64,000 nt of DNA, from assembly GCA_023488455.1 (NCBI GenBank), contig JAMDDV010000040.1, positions 60,536 through 124,535 of the forward strand. Direction: 5' to 3'. The notes beneath the pieces were generated by a model. It had not been told where the DNA came from. It saw nothing but the letters and a program-made list of their open reading frames with translations, and searched no databases. This stretch comes from Actinomycetota bacterium (GTDB taxonomy: Bacteria > Actinomycetota > Humimicrobiia > Hakubellales > JAMDDV01). Made by a program: the position numbers and the translations under genes. Position 1 is the first letter of the stretch. Every line of letters starts with the position of its first letter. This document shows, piece by piece, positions 27,161 through 34,737 of this stretch.

Positions 27161-28222
27161 TTTGATAGGATATTTGCCGTACCGCTTAGCAGCATTAATC
27201 ATCGCAATAAAATTTTTCGGGGGAATACCATCATGATAATCGCTGTCACTAGCAAGAACGTACGCACCATCTCTTCCTGCAATATTTATAGTGTTTATTA
27301 CTTCGTTTTCAATCTCTTTTATAGAGCCGTACGGTAAAGTATCCGAAGCATCTATATTTCCAATCAGACACAATGTTGTTCCATACCTTTTTCTAACTTT
27401 TTCAATATCCATTTTTGCTTTTCTTTGGAGGGGATTCAGTGCGGAAATACCGAAGCTTACCAAATCATCAAGTATTTCGTTTATGTTTCCGCAGGAATGA
27501 AGCAATACCGGTACTTTTTTTTCATTAATTCTATTGATTAAATCGGACAAATATGGGAATAAATATTTTCTATAAATCTTTGGTGATGCGAATATCCCAT
27601 CATTAAGCCCAAGATCTTCGCAGACAAATATTGCATCTACTCCAGCTTCAATCATCTTGTCGGAAGCAGCTTTATAGAAATCACTTGAAATTCTGAATAC
27701 TTCTTCAGCTATATCTGGCTCATCCATTAATTTCATTAGCATACCCTCAAAACCGAGTACTAAAATAGCATGAGTCAGTGGTCCAACTACCCCACCAATT
27801 ACTGCTATCTCACCATTTGATATCTCCATTGCTTTTTTTATGTCATTCGATCTGCTTTTTAAGTAGGGATCCGGTATATTCTTTAACCACTTTTCAAGAT
27901 CGGATCTATCCTTAATTGCACTGTCATATGGAGCATCAATTGGCCACGAAACTCCAGTATTTTTATAAACAACCCCCCATTCATCAGTGTATATTTCACC
28001 TAATTCAACATTTTCTATGGTATAGAAACCACCATATGCTATAAAAACTGCATCAAACCCAAGCTTAATAGAGCATTCAGTGATATCTATTCCAGAAGGT
28101 GACTTGATATCTTTCCCTAAAACTTCTTTAAAAATTTTTTTACCCTCCAAAAAATCATATATTGGAACTCTGTCTGGTTTCCCTCCATTAATTGCAATTA
28201 GAAATCTTTCTCTACAGGTCAT
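27155..28222 (-). CDS. Uroporphyrinogen-decarboxylase-family protein (methyltransferase type), first
   Basis: 355 residues, starting MTCRERFLIAINGGKPDRVP, the usual N-terminus of UROD-like proteins. Real UroD enzymes are accompanied by heme genes, and none are here. The segment LLHSCGN near residue 240 retains the HxC pair that binds zinc in the MtaA/MtbA methyltransferases, but the third, C-terminal Cys is replaced in the ASDSDYHDG stretch. It may transfer a methyl group to or from a corrinoid. It is the last gene of the minus-strand operon and meets the creatinase-like gene tail to tail with a 6-base overlap. A GGGAGG ribosome-binding site lies in the end of the gene upstream. Confidence 0.8.
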   Translation of the reverse strand: MTCRERFLIAINGGKPDRVPIYDFLEGKKIFKEVLGKDIKSPSGIDITECSIKLGFDAVFIAYGGFYTIENVELGEIYTDEWGVVYKNTGVSWPIDAPYDSAIKDRSDLEKWLKNIPDPYLKSRSNDIKKAMEISNGEIAVIGGVVGPLTHAILVLGFEGMLMKLMDEPDIAEEVFRISSDFYKAASDKMIEAGVDAIFVCEDLGLNDGIFASPKIYRKYLFPYLSDLINRINEKKVPVLLHSCGNINEILDDLVSFGISALNPLQRKAKMDIEKVRKRYGTTLCLIGNIDASDTLPYGSIKEIENEVINTINIAGRDGAYVLASDSDYHDGIPPKNFIAMINAAKRYGKYPIKL

Positions 28223-28228
28223 AAGTTA

Positions 28229-29365
28229 TTAGTACCTCCCATATTTTTTTACAGCTTTTGCCATTGCTTCAACATTCTCATAGGAAGTTATATGCGTTAT
28301 CTGATCTGCAGTTGAGAATATGTATCCGCCACCCTCAGCTGCAGCATCAATGCATCTTTTTACCTCTTCTTCTATCTGTTTTGGCGTATCTCTTTCAAGA
28401 ACATTTATCGGATCTAGGTTCCCCTGCAGAACTATATCTTTCCCCACCCTCTTTTTTGCATCTTTTAAATCTACATCACCCAGGGGAGGAGGTTCTAGGA
28501 TCTCTATGATATCAACACCAGCATCAACTTCTTTCTCTAAGAAACTAGACATGGAGCCAGAGAAGAAATGCTTGAAGCAAGTTTTCGTTTCACTCCTTAT
28601 TCTCTTTATGAAACTGTAGACATATTTATCTAAAAACTTCGGTCCTGCAAAGCTGTCGTTTACTCCATGAACCCAATATATATCTGGGTTAAACTGATCA
28701 AAGTACTTTACATACCTAATAATGTAGTTGGTGTACCATTCGGTGAACTCATCCATCATCTTGGGATTATCAAAAGGATCATAGAATCCATCTGCGCCTC
28801 TTTTCAGTATCCACCAGGTCCACGGGGTATCAAAACCAAGCATAAGCAGTCCCTGTTCCCCCATCTCTTTTTGAGCATCTAAGTGTAAGTTTAGGTTCAT
28901 TTCCTGGGGCTCAGGGTAGATGCATTTTATCTTCTCAAAATCCTTTTCTACATCCTTGTATATGTGTGAAGTGCAATAGTCAGAAGAACCAATTGGTGAA
29001 ATTCTCTCTTCGGTTAGAACACCGGCTTTTGTTTTCAGCTCAATTTTTGTTTTATAACGGGATTCACTGTCCTTAATTATTTTGACATTAACTCTAGAGC
29101 GAGAATGATTAATATATGGAATATATTCTCCTCCCCCTATACACAGTGGACTTATTATGATGCTATCAAAGCCAAAATGCTTGTTGGTTTCCAGTTGAGG
29201 TTTCCAAAACCATGTATACTCTTTTACGCCCAGTGCCCCATCAAGTTTTTCTAAAGGAATATTTTGTACTTTTGATGGGAATTGGTGAGTATCCCAAGGT
29301 GAACAAGGAACATAATCTGGTTCCTTGTGCTGAATTGCAATAAGCAATCTTTCTCTAGAAGTCAT
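28229..29365 (-). CDS. Uroporphyrinogen-decarboxylase-family protein, second and most divergent
   Basis: 378 residues. The N-terminus (MTSRERLLIAIQHKEPDYVP) and the C-terminal ENVEAMAKAVKKYG pattern place it in the UROD superfamily. The zinc-binding HxC of methyltransferase members is missing: the same place reads FKHFFSGSMSSF. It contains an unusual run of aromatic residues (TWFWKPQ, DTPWTWWILKR) that could shape a substrate pocket. Six bases separate it from the next gene in the operon. Its function is unknown; a role on the same substrate as its neighbours is inferred from the operon. Confidence 0.75.
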   Translation of the reverse strand: MTSRERLLIAIQHKEPDYVPCSPWDTHQFPSKVQNIPLEKLDGALGVKEYTWFWKPQLETNKHFGFDSIIISPLCIGGGEYIPYINHSRSRVNVKIIKDSESRYKTKIELKTKAGVLTEERISPIGSSDYCTSHIYKDVEKDFEKIKCIYPEPQEMNLNLHLDAQKEMGEQGLLMLGFDTPWTWWILKRGADGFYDPFDNPKMMDEFTEWYTNYIIRYVKYFDQFNPDIYWVHGVNDSFAGPKFLDKYVYSFIKRIRSETKTCFKHFFSGSMSSFLEKEVDAGVDIIEILEPPPLGDVDLKDAKKRVGKDIVLQGNLDPINVLERDTPKQIEEEVKRCIDAAAEGGGYIFSTADQITHITSYENVEAMAKAVKKYGRY

Positions 29366-29410
29366 ATCCCACTTCTTTGACAGCTGTTCTTACCTTATCT
29401 TGCCTTTCGC

Positions 29411-30574
29411 TTAAAGCTCAATTATTTCTTGATGGCAATTAGTAAACGGTTCTACACCATTTTTTGTAACTCTGAATCCATCTTCCCAAATAAGTCCAAA
29501 CTCAGGAGTAAAAATATGGTTATCATTCATAAAAGTCATATTTGCTACTAAAGGATAATCTGAATTTAACTCCATCCATGGTTTTTCTACTTCTATTATT
29601 CCGGTACCATGGCATGGACCATATAAATAATTTTTTTCAAATCCATTTTTTATAAAATAATCTTTGTATTTTTTAGCGACATCCCTGGCTATTACGCCAT
29701 CTTTGATCCATTCATAATTTTTTTGATGGACATCAATTGCAAATTGAATGATTCTTTTTATTTCCTTTGGCATCTTTCCAATAACTAGTGCTCTTCCAAT
29801 TGATGAACCATATCCGCCAAACCTTGCTCCTATATTCATCTGGATCATCTCATTTTTTTCAATTTTTTTATATGTGCTTCGGTTAATAGGATTTTTTGAA
29901 TTTATGCCGCTAAATACATACTGAGGATAGGCTTCACATTCTGCTCCGTTCCTGTAGAGCGCCTCCAGAGCCATTCCCACAACTTCTTTTTCGGTGAGAC
30001 CAGGTTTTATTTTTCCCAGAATTTCATCCAGGGCTTTCTCGCTTATTTTTGCCGCCTGTTTCATTAAAGATATTTCATTTTCACTTTTTACCATGCGCAA
30101 ATTTGAGATAATATTCTCAGCTCTGATTATTGTTCCGTCCTTGCCCAGCGCTCTTCTTACGCTATCATAGACAACCATCGGTAAAATAGTGTAATCACCC
30201 AGTCCCAGTTTTTTTACTCCCTTTCCGCCACTTATTTCATCAAATATATCTTCAAAACTTGTAAGAGGTATATCTGGATATTCCGGTTCAGCCGATTCCC
30301 TGTATTCAAGCATTTTTCTTATTTTCTTAATAGTACTTCTGCTCTTGGCATATCCTTCGGCTTCAGGACCTATTAGAAGTATTGGTTCACCTTCTTTTGG
30401 GATAATAACTCCAAGTGTCTCCCATATACTCCAGTGGTTGCTTAAATATAAAACATTACCAAAATCTATTTCGGTCGAATGTACCAGGTAAGCATCCAGG
30501 TCTCTTCTTACTAATTCATCCTGGATTTTTTTTATTCTTTCTTCTCTTTCTTTTACTGGAATTTCCGTAACCAT
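29411..30574 (-). CDS. M24-family creatinase-like protein (second of three)
   Basis: 387 residues from ATG at 30574 with AGGTGG upstream. Both halves of the creatinase/prolidase architecture are present. Near residue 245 the metal-ligand region reads NIGARFGGYGSSIG, with Asn and Ser where metalloenzymes have two Asp. PCHGTGI keeps the catalytic His, and the late WEDGFRV keeps a Glu. It is less similar to the other two M24 proteins of the island than they are to each other, so it may act on another intermediate. Alternatives are ectoine hydrolase- or DddP-like activities, which belong to the same fold. Confidence 0.82.
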   Translation of the reverse strand: MVTEIPVKEREERIKKIQDELVRRDLDAYLVHSTEIDFGNVLYLSNHWSIWETLGVIIPKEGEPILLIGPEAEGYAKSRSTIKKIRKMLEYRESAEPEYPDIPLTSFEDIFDEISGGKGVKKLGLGDYTILPMVVYDSVRRALGKDGTIIRAENIISNLRMVKSENEISLMKQAAKISEKALDEILGKIKPGLTEKEVVGMALEALYRNGAECEAYPQYVFSGINSKNPINRSTYKKIEKNEMIQMNIGARFGGYGSSIGRALVIGKMPKEIKRIIQFAIDVHQKNYEWIKDGVIARDVAKKYKDYFIKNGFEKNYLYGPCHGTGIIEVEKPWMELNSDYPLVANMTFMNDNHIFTPEFGLIWEDGFRVTKNGVEPFTNCHQEIIEL

Positions 30575-30642
30575 AATGCCACCTGCTTTATTAGATTTTT
30601 ATAGGATCAAAAGTACATATGCTACTCCTTTGAGTAGCTGTT

Positions 30643-31806
30643 CTAATATTTAAATTGCGATTCCATGAAAGTAGAAAGAGGTTCAGGACCATATTTTCTT
30701 ACAATCCATCCTGTTTCTATACGTGTACCAGGAAACTTCGGATGATTGAATAATGATAGATCAACACAAAGTACCATGTTTTCCTGAATCACATCGTTAC
30801 TATTTGGCCCAAAGAAGGGTATCTCATACTCACAAAGGCCGGTACTATGTAAATACGGCATTATTGAGTACTCACCAAGACCTTTGTTTTTAATAAATCC
30901 GCGAGTTATCTTATCTATGTCTTTGCCAACATTTCCGATTTTTATATTACTCTTAGTTAAGAACAAGGCTTCAGCGACAATGTTCATATAGTCCTTGAAT
31001 TCATTTGTCCATTTTCCATCAACTACGTAGGTCTGTGCTGCAGTCGCATTATAACCGTTGTATCTGGGCGAAATACCAACTGTAGTTATTTCTCCAGATT
31101 CATATTTATGATTTGATGCTACTGGTACAATACCTTTTACTCTATCACCTGTTCCAATTATTGTTTGATATCCAAAGCCGTTAGCGCCCATTTTGCGGGC
31201 TGCATATTCGCCAGCTGCAGCTACTTCGTATTCTCTGATCCCTGACTTAATTAATAGCATAATAGCTTTGGTTGCCTCATCAGCTATCTTATATGCTGTT
31301 TTAATATTTTCTATTTCCCAAATTGATTTTACGGCTCGGAGCCTTTCGTATTCTGAAGTTAGATCAACTAATTCAACTTTTTGCAGCTCATCTTGAATAG
31401 ATTTAATAATCCCGTACGGTGTTCCCTCTAAACCCGCAATACCAAGTTTCTTTATCTCTGATTTACCTACAAATTCTTCAAATACCTCTTTAAAGCTTGA
31501 AATATATGCACCTGGATATTCTTCTTCGGGTACCATGAAGCAACTTAAATTTCTGGTCTCAGTTATCATTGAGTCGAACTTTGCACCAGGGCCTGCCTCC
31601 GGTCCACAAAGAACACAATATTTGCCAGCTTCAGTTACTAAAACTGCCCCTTGCTCAACTGTGGGATGCCAATCCGTTAGATATCTTCCATTGTAGATAA
31701 ATAATTCATTAAAATAGATGAAGACTGCTTCAACTCCTTTATCCTGAATTAGATTTACTACCTTGGCAATTCTTTTTTCAAATTCATCCTTTGGCATTGT
31801 AGCCAT
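30643..31806 (-). CDS. M24-family creatinase-like protein (third of three)
   Basis: 387 residues from ATG at 31806 with AAGGAG about 8 bases upstream. Its segments IYFNELFIYNGRYLTDW, YERLRAVKSIWEIE and GISPRYNGYNAT closely parallel those of the protein at 25988, so the two are recent paralogues. Both Asp metal ligands are again absent; the late His (LHSTGLCEYE) and Glu (RIETGW) remain. A creatinase-like hydrolase, or a subunit pair with its paralogue, is the best reading. It is 17 bases downstream of the ASRT-like gene. Confidence 0.82.
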   Translation of the reverse strand: MATMPKDEFEKRIAKVVNLIQDKGVEAVFIYFNELFIYNGRYLTDWHPTVEQGAVLVTEAGKYCVLCGPEAGPGAKFDSMITETRNLSCFMVPEEEYPGAYISSFKEVFEEFVGKSEIKKLGIAGLEGTPYGIIKSIQDELQKVELVDLTSEYERLRAVKSIWEIENIKTAYKIADEATKAIMLLIKSGIREYEVAAAGEYAARKMGANGFGYQTIIGTGDRVKGIVPVASNHKYESGEITTVGISPRYNGYNATAAQTYVVDGKWTNEFKDYMNIVAEALFLTKSNIKIGNVGKDIDKITRGFIKNKGLGEYSIMPYLHSTGLCEYEIPFFGPNSNDVIQENMVLCVDLSLFNHPKFPGTRIETGWIVRKYGPEPLSTFMESQFKY

Positions 31807-31823
31807 TTTGCTTCTCCTTGACT

Positions 31824-32198
31824 CTAAATTGTAAATGGTGTGACAGTATAGAAAGACATATTTGGTTGAGCTGTATCAAGACGACCAAACTGCATAACTA
31901 CTTCCACATTACTGGTTGCTCTTAGGGCATATTGTGTTCTATATGGAAGCTTTACTCCTCCTATTGTCTCTGGTTTATCCATGCGAAAATTTACTACTCT
32001 GCGTGCTGGAACCTTAACCTTGATTCCGCTAATTGGTTCTCTGTCTGAAAAATAGAAATCCAAAGTAATAGTTGCATCTTTATCTGATGTGTTTAAGACC
32101 ATCAGTGCTTCATGTGGGTAAAGATCGCCATCTTTTTTAGGTTCTGGTAGATCGCCATCAGCAAATAACCAAACTTTTGCTCCTTGTGGGTTATTCAT
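31824..32198 (-). CDS. Anabaena sensory rhodopsin transducer (ASRT)-like protein
   Basis: A 124-residue soluble beta-rich protein. It has the strong family pattern HEALMVLNTSDKDATITL, FYFSDREP, VPARRVVNFRM and a late SNVEVVMQFGRLDTAQ, all shared with ASRT of Anabaena (PF07100). ASRT is a small tetramer that binds the cytoplasmic face of a sensory rhodopsin and may bind DNA. No rhodopsin gene is in the window, and the gene sits between the LacI repressor and the creatinase-like genes. Family members in non-phototrophs have been proposed to bind small carbohydrate-like ligands. Here it may sense or bind the pathway substrate (inferred). Confidence 0.85.
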   Translation of the reverse strand: MNNPQGAKVWLFADGDLPEPKKDGDLYPHEALMVLNTSDKDATITLDFYFSDREPISGIKVKVPARRVVNFRMDKPETIGGVKLPYRTQYALRATSNVEVVMQFGRLDTAQPNMSFYTVTPFTI

Positions 32199-32220
32199 TT
32201 CTGTTACCTCAAGCTTAATC

Positions 32221-33261
32221 CTATTTTTGTCGTTTTAATTTAGAAACTGAACCACGAACAATTAACTCGGGTTCTAAAATTTTATGAACTCTATCAGTCA
32301 ATGGATTTTTTATTTTCATAAGGAGTGCTCTAGCGGCATCTTTCCCAATTTCTACTTTACTTTGTCTTATAGTAGTAAGAGGAGGGTTTAAAAATTGTGC
32401 TGTTTCTATATCGTCATAACCACATACAGAAATATCATCCGGAATTTTTTTCTTTAACTCGGTAACAGCTTTGTAAATCCCTATAGCTGAGAGATCGCTG
32501 ACGCAAATTATCGAGGTAAAGTCTATTCCATTGCGTATAAGCTTTAATGTAGATTGGTAACCATCTTCAATAGAGATCCCTGCATAGACTATCAAATTAT
32601 AATCCACATTTATCCCCGCTTCATTTAATGCTAAAAGATATCCTTTATAGAATTCTTCTGAGGAAACAAGACCAAGAACTCCAAAATAACCAATTCGTTT
32701 ATGGCCCATTTCTATAAGGTATTTTGTGCCAATATAACCAGCATTTTTGTGATTTGTGTAACAATAATTATACTTATCTTCTATTGGGCCAGCGTCAAGA
32801 AGAAAAATTGGAATGTTATGGTCAATCAACATCTCTATAGGTTTGGCATCCTTTGTTATCGAGGTCATAATGACACCATCAACGCCTCTGGAGATCATAT
32901 TGTAAATATTTCTTTTTTCCTGTTCTATATTAAGATTTGAATCAAAAACGATAATGCTGTAGCCTTTTTCCAGCAAAATTTCCTCAATACCCTTTAATAT
33001 TTCTGAAATAAATGGGTTTATTAGGTTACTGAATATAACTCCTATAGTTTTTGTTATTTTTGTCCTTAAACCCTTAGCCAGAAAATTGGGATGATAATTT
33101 AATTCTTCTGCTAATTTTATAATTCTATCTTTGGTTTTTTTATTAGCTCTTGGATCATCGCGCAAAGCTCTTGAAACAGTAGATGGTGAAACACCAGCTA
33201 TTTCAGCTATTTTTTCTATATTTATTTTTGTTGTTTTGGTGTCTATTTTTCCCATGTTCAT
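32221..33261 (-). CDS. LacI-family transcriptional repressor of the catabolic island
   Basis: 346 residues. The N-terminal helix-turn-helix (IEKIAEIAGVSPSTVSRALR, about residues 14-33) and hinge helix (NFLAKGLRT) are standard, followed by a type I periplasmic-binding-like sensor domain (IGVIFSNLINPFISEILKG, ending SVCGYDDIETAQFLNPPLTT). It probably binds the ATTGGCAACGTTGCCAAT palindrome found at all island promoters, including its own. The ATG at 33261 has no ribosome-binding site; ATG at 33255 is also possible. It heads a six-gene minus-strand operon. The inducer is unknown. Confidence 0.92.
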   Translation of the reverse strand: MNMGKIDTKTTKINIEKIAEIAGVSPSTVSRALRDDPRANKKTKDRIIKLAEELNYHPNFLAKGLRTKITKTIGVIFSNLINPFISEILKGIEEILLEKGYSIIVFDSNLNIEQEKRNIYNMISRGVDGVIMTSITKDAKPIEMLIDHNIPIFLLDAGPIEDKYNYCYTNHKNAGYIGTKYLIEMGHKRIGYFGVLGLVSSEEFYKGYLLALNEAGINVDYNLIVYAGISIEDGYQSTLKLIRNGIDFTSIICVSDLSAIGIYKAVTELKKKIPDDISVCGYDDIETAQFLNPPLTTIRQSKVEIGKDAARALLMKIKNPLTDRVHKILEPELIVRGSVSKLKRQK

Positions 33262-33266
33262 AATTT

Positions 33267-33313
33267 TTGATTAATTTTGCACAATGTTATATAATCTTGG
33301 CAACGTTGTCAAT
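33267..33313. promoter_or_regulatory. Divergent lacI/UROD promoters with LacI-type operator
   Basis: CTTGGCAACGTTGTCAAT (33296-33313) matches the perfect palindrome at 25947 at 16 of 18 positions. Rightward, TTGATT (33267-33272) and TATAAT (33290-33295) are 17 bases apart, and the operator begins immediately after the -10 box. Leftward, a TTGACA (complement of 33307-33312) lies inside the operator with TATAAC at 15 or TAACAT at 17 bases. This arrangement implies autorepression of lacI. Confidence 0.8.
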
Positions 33314-33356
33314 ATTTAAAGGAAGATTTTTTAAAAAAGTAACAAGGAGGAAAATA

Positions 33357-34559
33357 TTGACTTCAAAGGAAAGAGTATTAAAAGCAATTAAACACGAAGA
33401 AGTAGACAGACTACCAATAGATCTTGATGGTTCAAGGTGCACATCTATTGCGTCTATTGCATATAGAAATCTAAGAAAATTTCTAAGATTGCCCGAAGTT
33501 GATATAAAGATTTATGACCTCATGCAGAATATTGCTATTGTTGATGATGATGTGCTGGATAAATTCGAAGTTGATACAAGACAAGTTCGTAATTTAAGAC
33601 CGGCTCTAAACTTATCTATTAAGCAATGGAAAAAAATCAATATTAATGATGGTATGTTTACGGTCCCTTTTGATTTTAATCCAAAAATTGATGAAGAAGG
33701 GAATATGATTTTGGATGTAGATGGTGCTATTGCAGTTCGGCCTAAAACAGCTCTATATTTTGATTATAAGGAGTTTTCAATAAAGAAAATTGAATCTAAA
33801 AAGGATGTGGATGAAATTAATTTGCACCTGCTCGATACTGAAGAAATCAAATGGTTAGAATATGAATCTTTTCGAATACGACAGAAATATCCAGATAAAG
33901 CAATTTTAGGCGATTTTACATTTGGAGACATAATTGAACAAGGCACATTTCTATTTGGTTGGGATAAGTTTATGATATTACTTGGGTCAGAACCCAAGTT
34001 AGCTCATTATATGCTGGACAGAATTCTTGAAGCTAATTTGGAAAATCTCTGTAGATATATTAAATCAGTCGGTAACAATATAGATATACTTGTTTTTAGC
34101 GAAGATATGGGAACTCAGCAATCCTTACAGTATTCGCCCCGAATATACCGTGAGTTTTTGAAACCCAGGCAGAAAATAATGTTTGATTTTGTTAAACATA
34201 ATAGTGATTATTCAGTCTTTTTACATTCATGTGGTTCGATAATAGAAATTATTCCTGATCTGATAGAAATTGGAGTTGAAATATTAAATCCAGTTCAGAC
34301 AACCGCGTACGGCATGGATGCACAAAAATTAAAAAACGAGTTTGGGGAATATCTAACATTTTGGGGAGGCGGAGTTGATACACAGCACGTTCTCCCCTTA
34401 AGTGATCCCGAGGATGTAAGAAAGGATGTTCGAGAGAGAATAAAAATATTCAGTAAAGATAGTGGATATGTTTTTAACACGATCCATAATATTCAGGCAG
34501 ATATAAAGCCTCAAAATATTGCCTCAGCGTTTTATGAGGCAGTAAGCTACAGAAATTAG
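33357..34559 (+). CDS. Uroporphyrinogen-decarboxylase-family protein, third
   Basis: About 400 residues from TTG at 33357, with AAGGAGG (33344-33350) 6 bases upstream. An in-frame ATG further upstream lies inside the promoter and operator and is not credible. The N-terminus reads TSKERVLKAIKHEEVDRLP. FLHSCGS near residue 285 keeps the zinc-type HxC; the third ligand position reads FNTIHNIQADIKPQN, where methyltransferases have Cys. Its promoter is divergent from lacI. It may act on the same methylated or carboxylated substrate as the other two UROD-like proteins. Confidence 0.8.
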   Translation: MTSKERVLKAIKHEEVDRLPIDLDGSRCTSIASIAYRNLRKFLRLPEVDIKIYDLMQNIAIVDDDVLDKFEVDTRQVRNLRPALNLSIKQWKKININDGMFTVPFDFNPKIDEEGNMILDVDGAIAVRPKTALYFDYKEFSIKKIESKKDVDEINLHLLDTEEIKWLEYESFRIRQKYPDKAILGDFTFGDIIEQGTFLFGWDKFMILLGSEPKLAHYMLDRILEANLENLCRYIKSVGNNIDILVFSEDMGTQQSLQYSPRIYREFLKPRQKIMFDFVKHNSDYSVFLHSCGSIIEIIPDLIEIGVEILNPVQTTAYGMDAQKLKNEFGEYLTFWGGGVDTQHVLPLSDPEDVRKDVRERIKIFSKDSGYVFNTIHNIQADIKPQNIASAFYEAVSYRN

Positions 34560-34590
34560 TACGTTACCTGTTACCTTCTATCAACTGCTC

Positions 34591-34640
34591 TTGACAAATC
34601 GGTGATAATTAGCATACACTAACACAAAATGTTAGTATAT
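34591..34640 (+). promoter_or_regulatory. Promoter and candidate DtxR-type operator of the iron-transport operon
   Basis: TTGACA (34591-34596) and TACACT (34615-34620) are 18 bases apart, about 100 bases before the FTR1 gene. ACTAACA (34618-34624) and TGTTAGT (34630-34636) form a perfect 7-bp inverted repeat with a 5-base spacer that overlaps the -10 region, with further matching bases outside. The regulator encoded at the end of the operon (40028-40711) is the natural candidate to bind here. Confidence 0.5.
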
Positions 34641-34737
34641 ACAAATTATTGATTTTGTTCTTTTCTTGCTACTTAGAATTTAAAAGATTTTATGTCCATG
34701 AAGTTAGAGTAACTACACAGGGAAGGAGAAGGACGAG

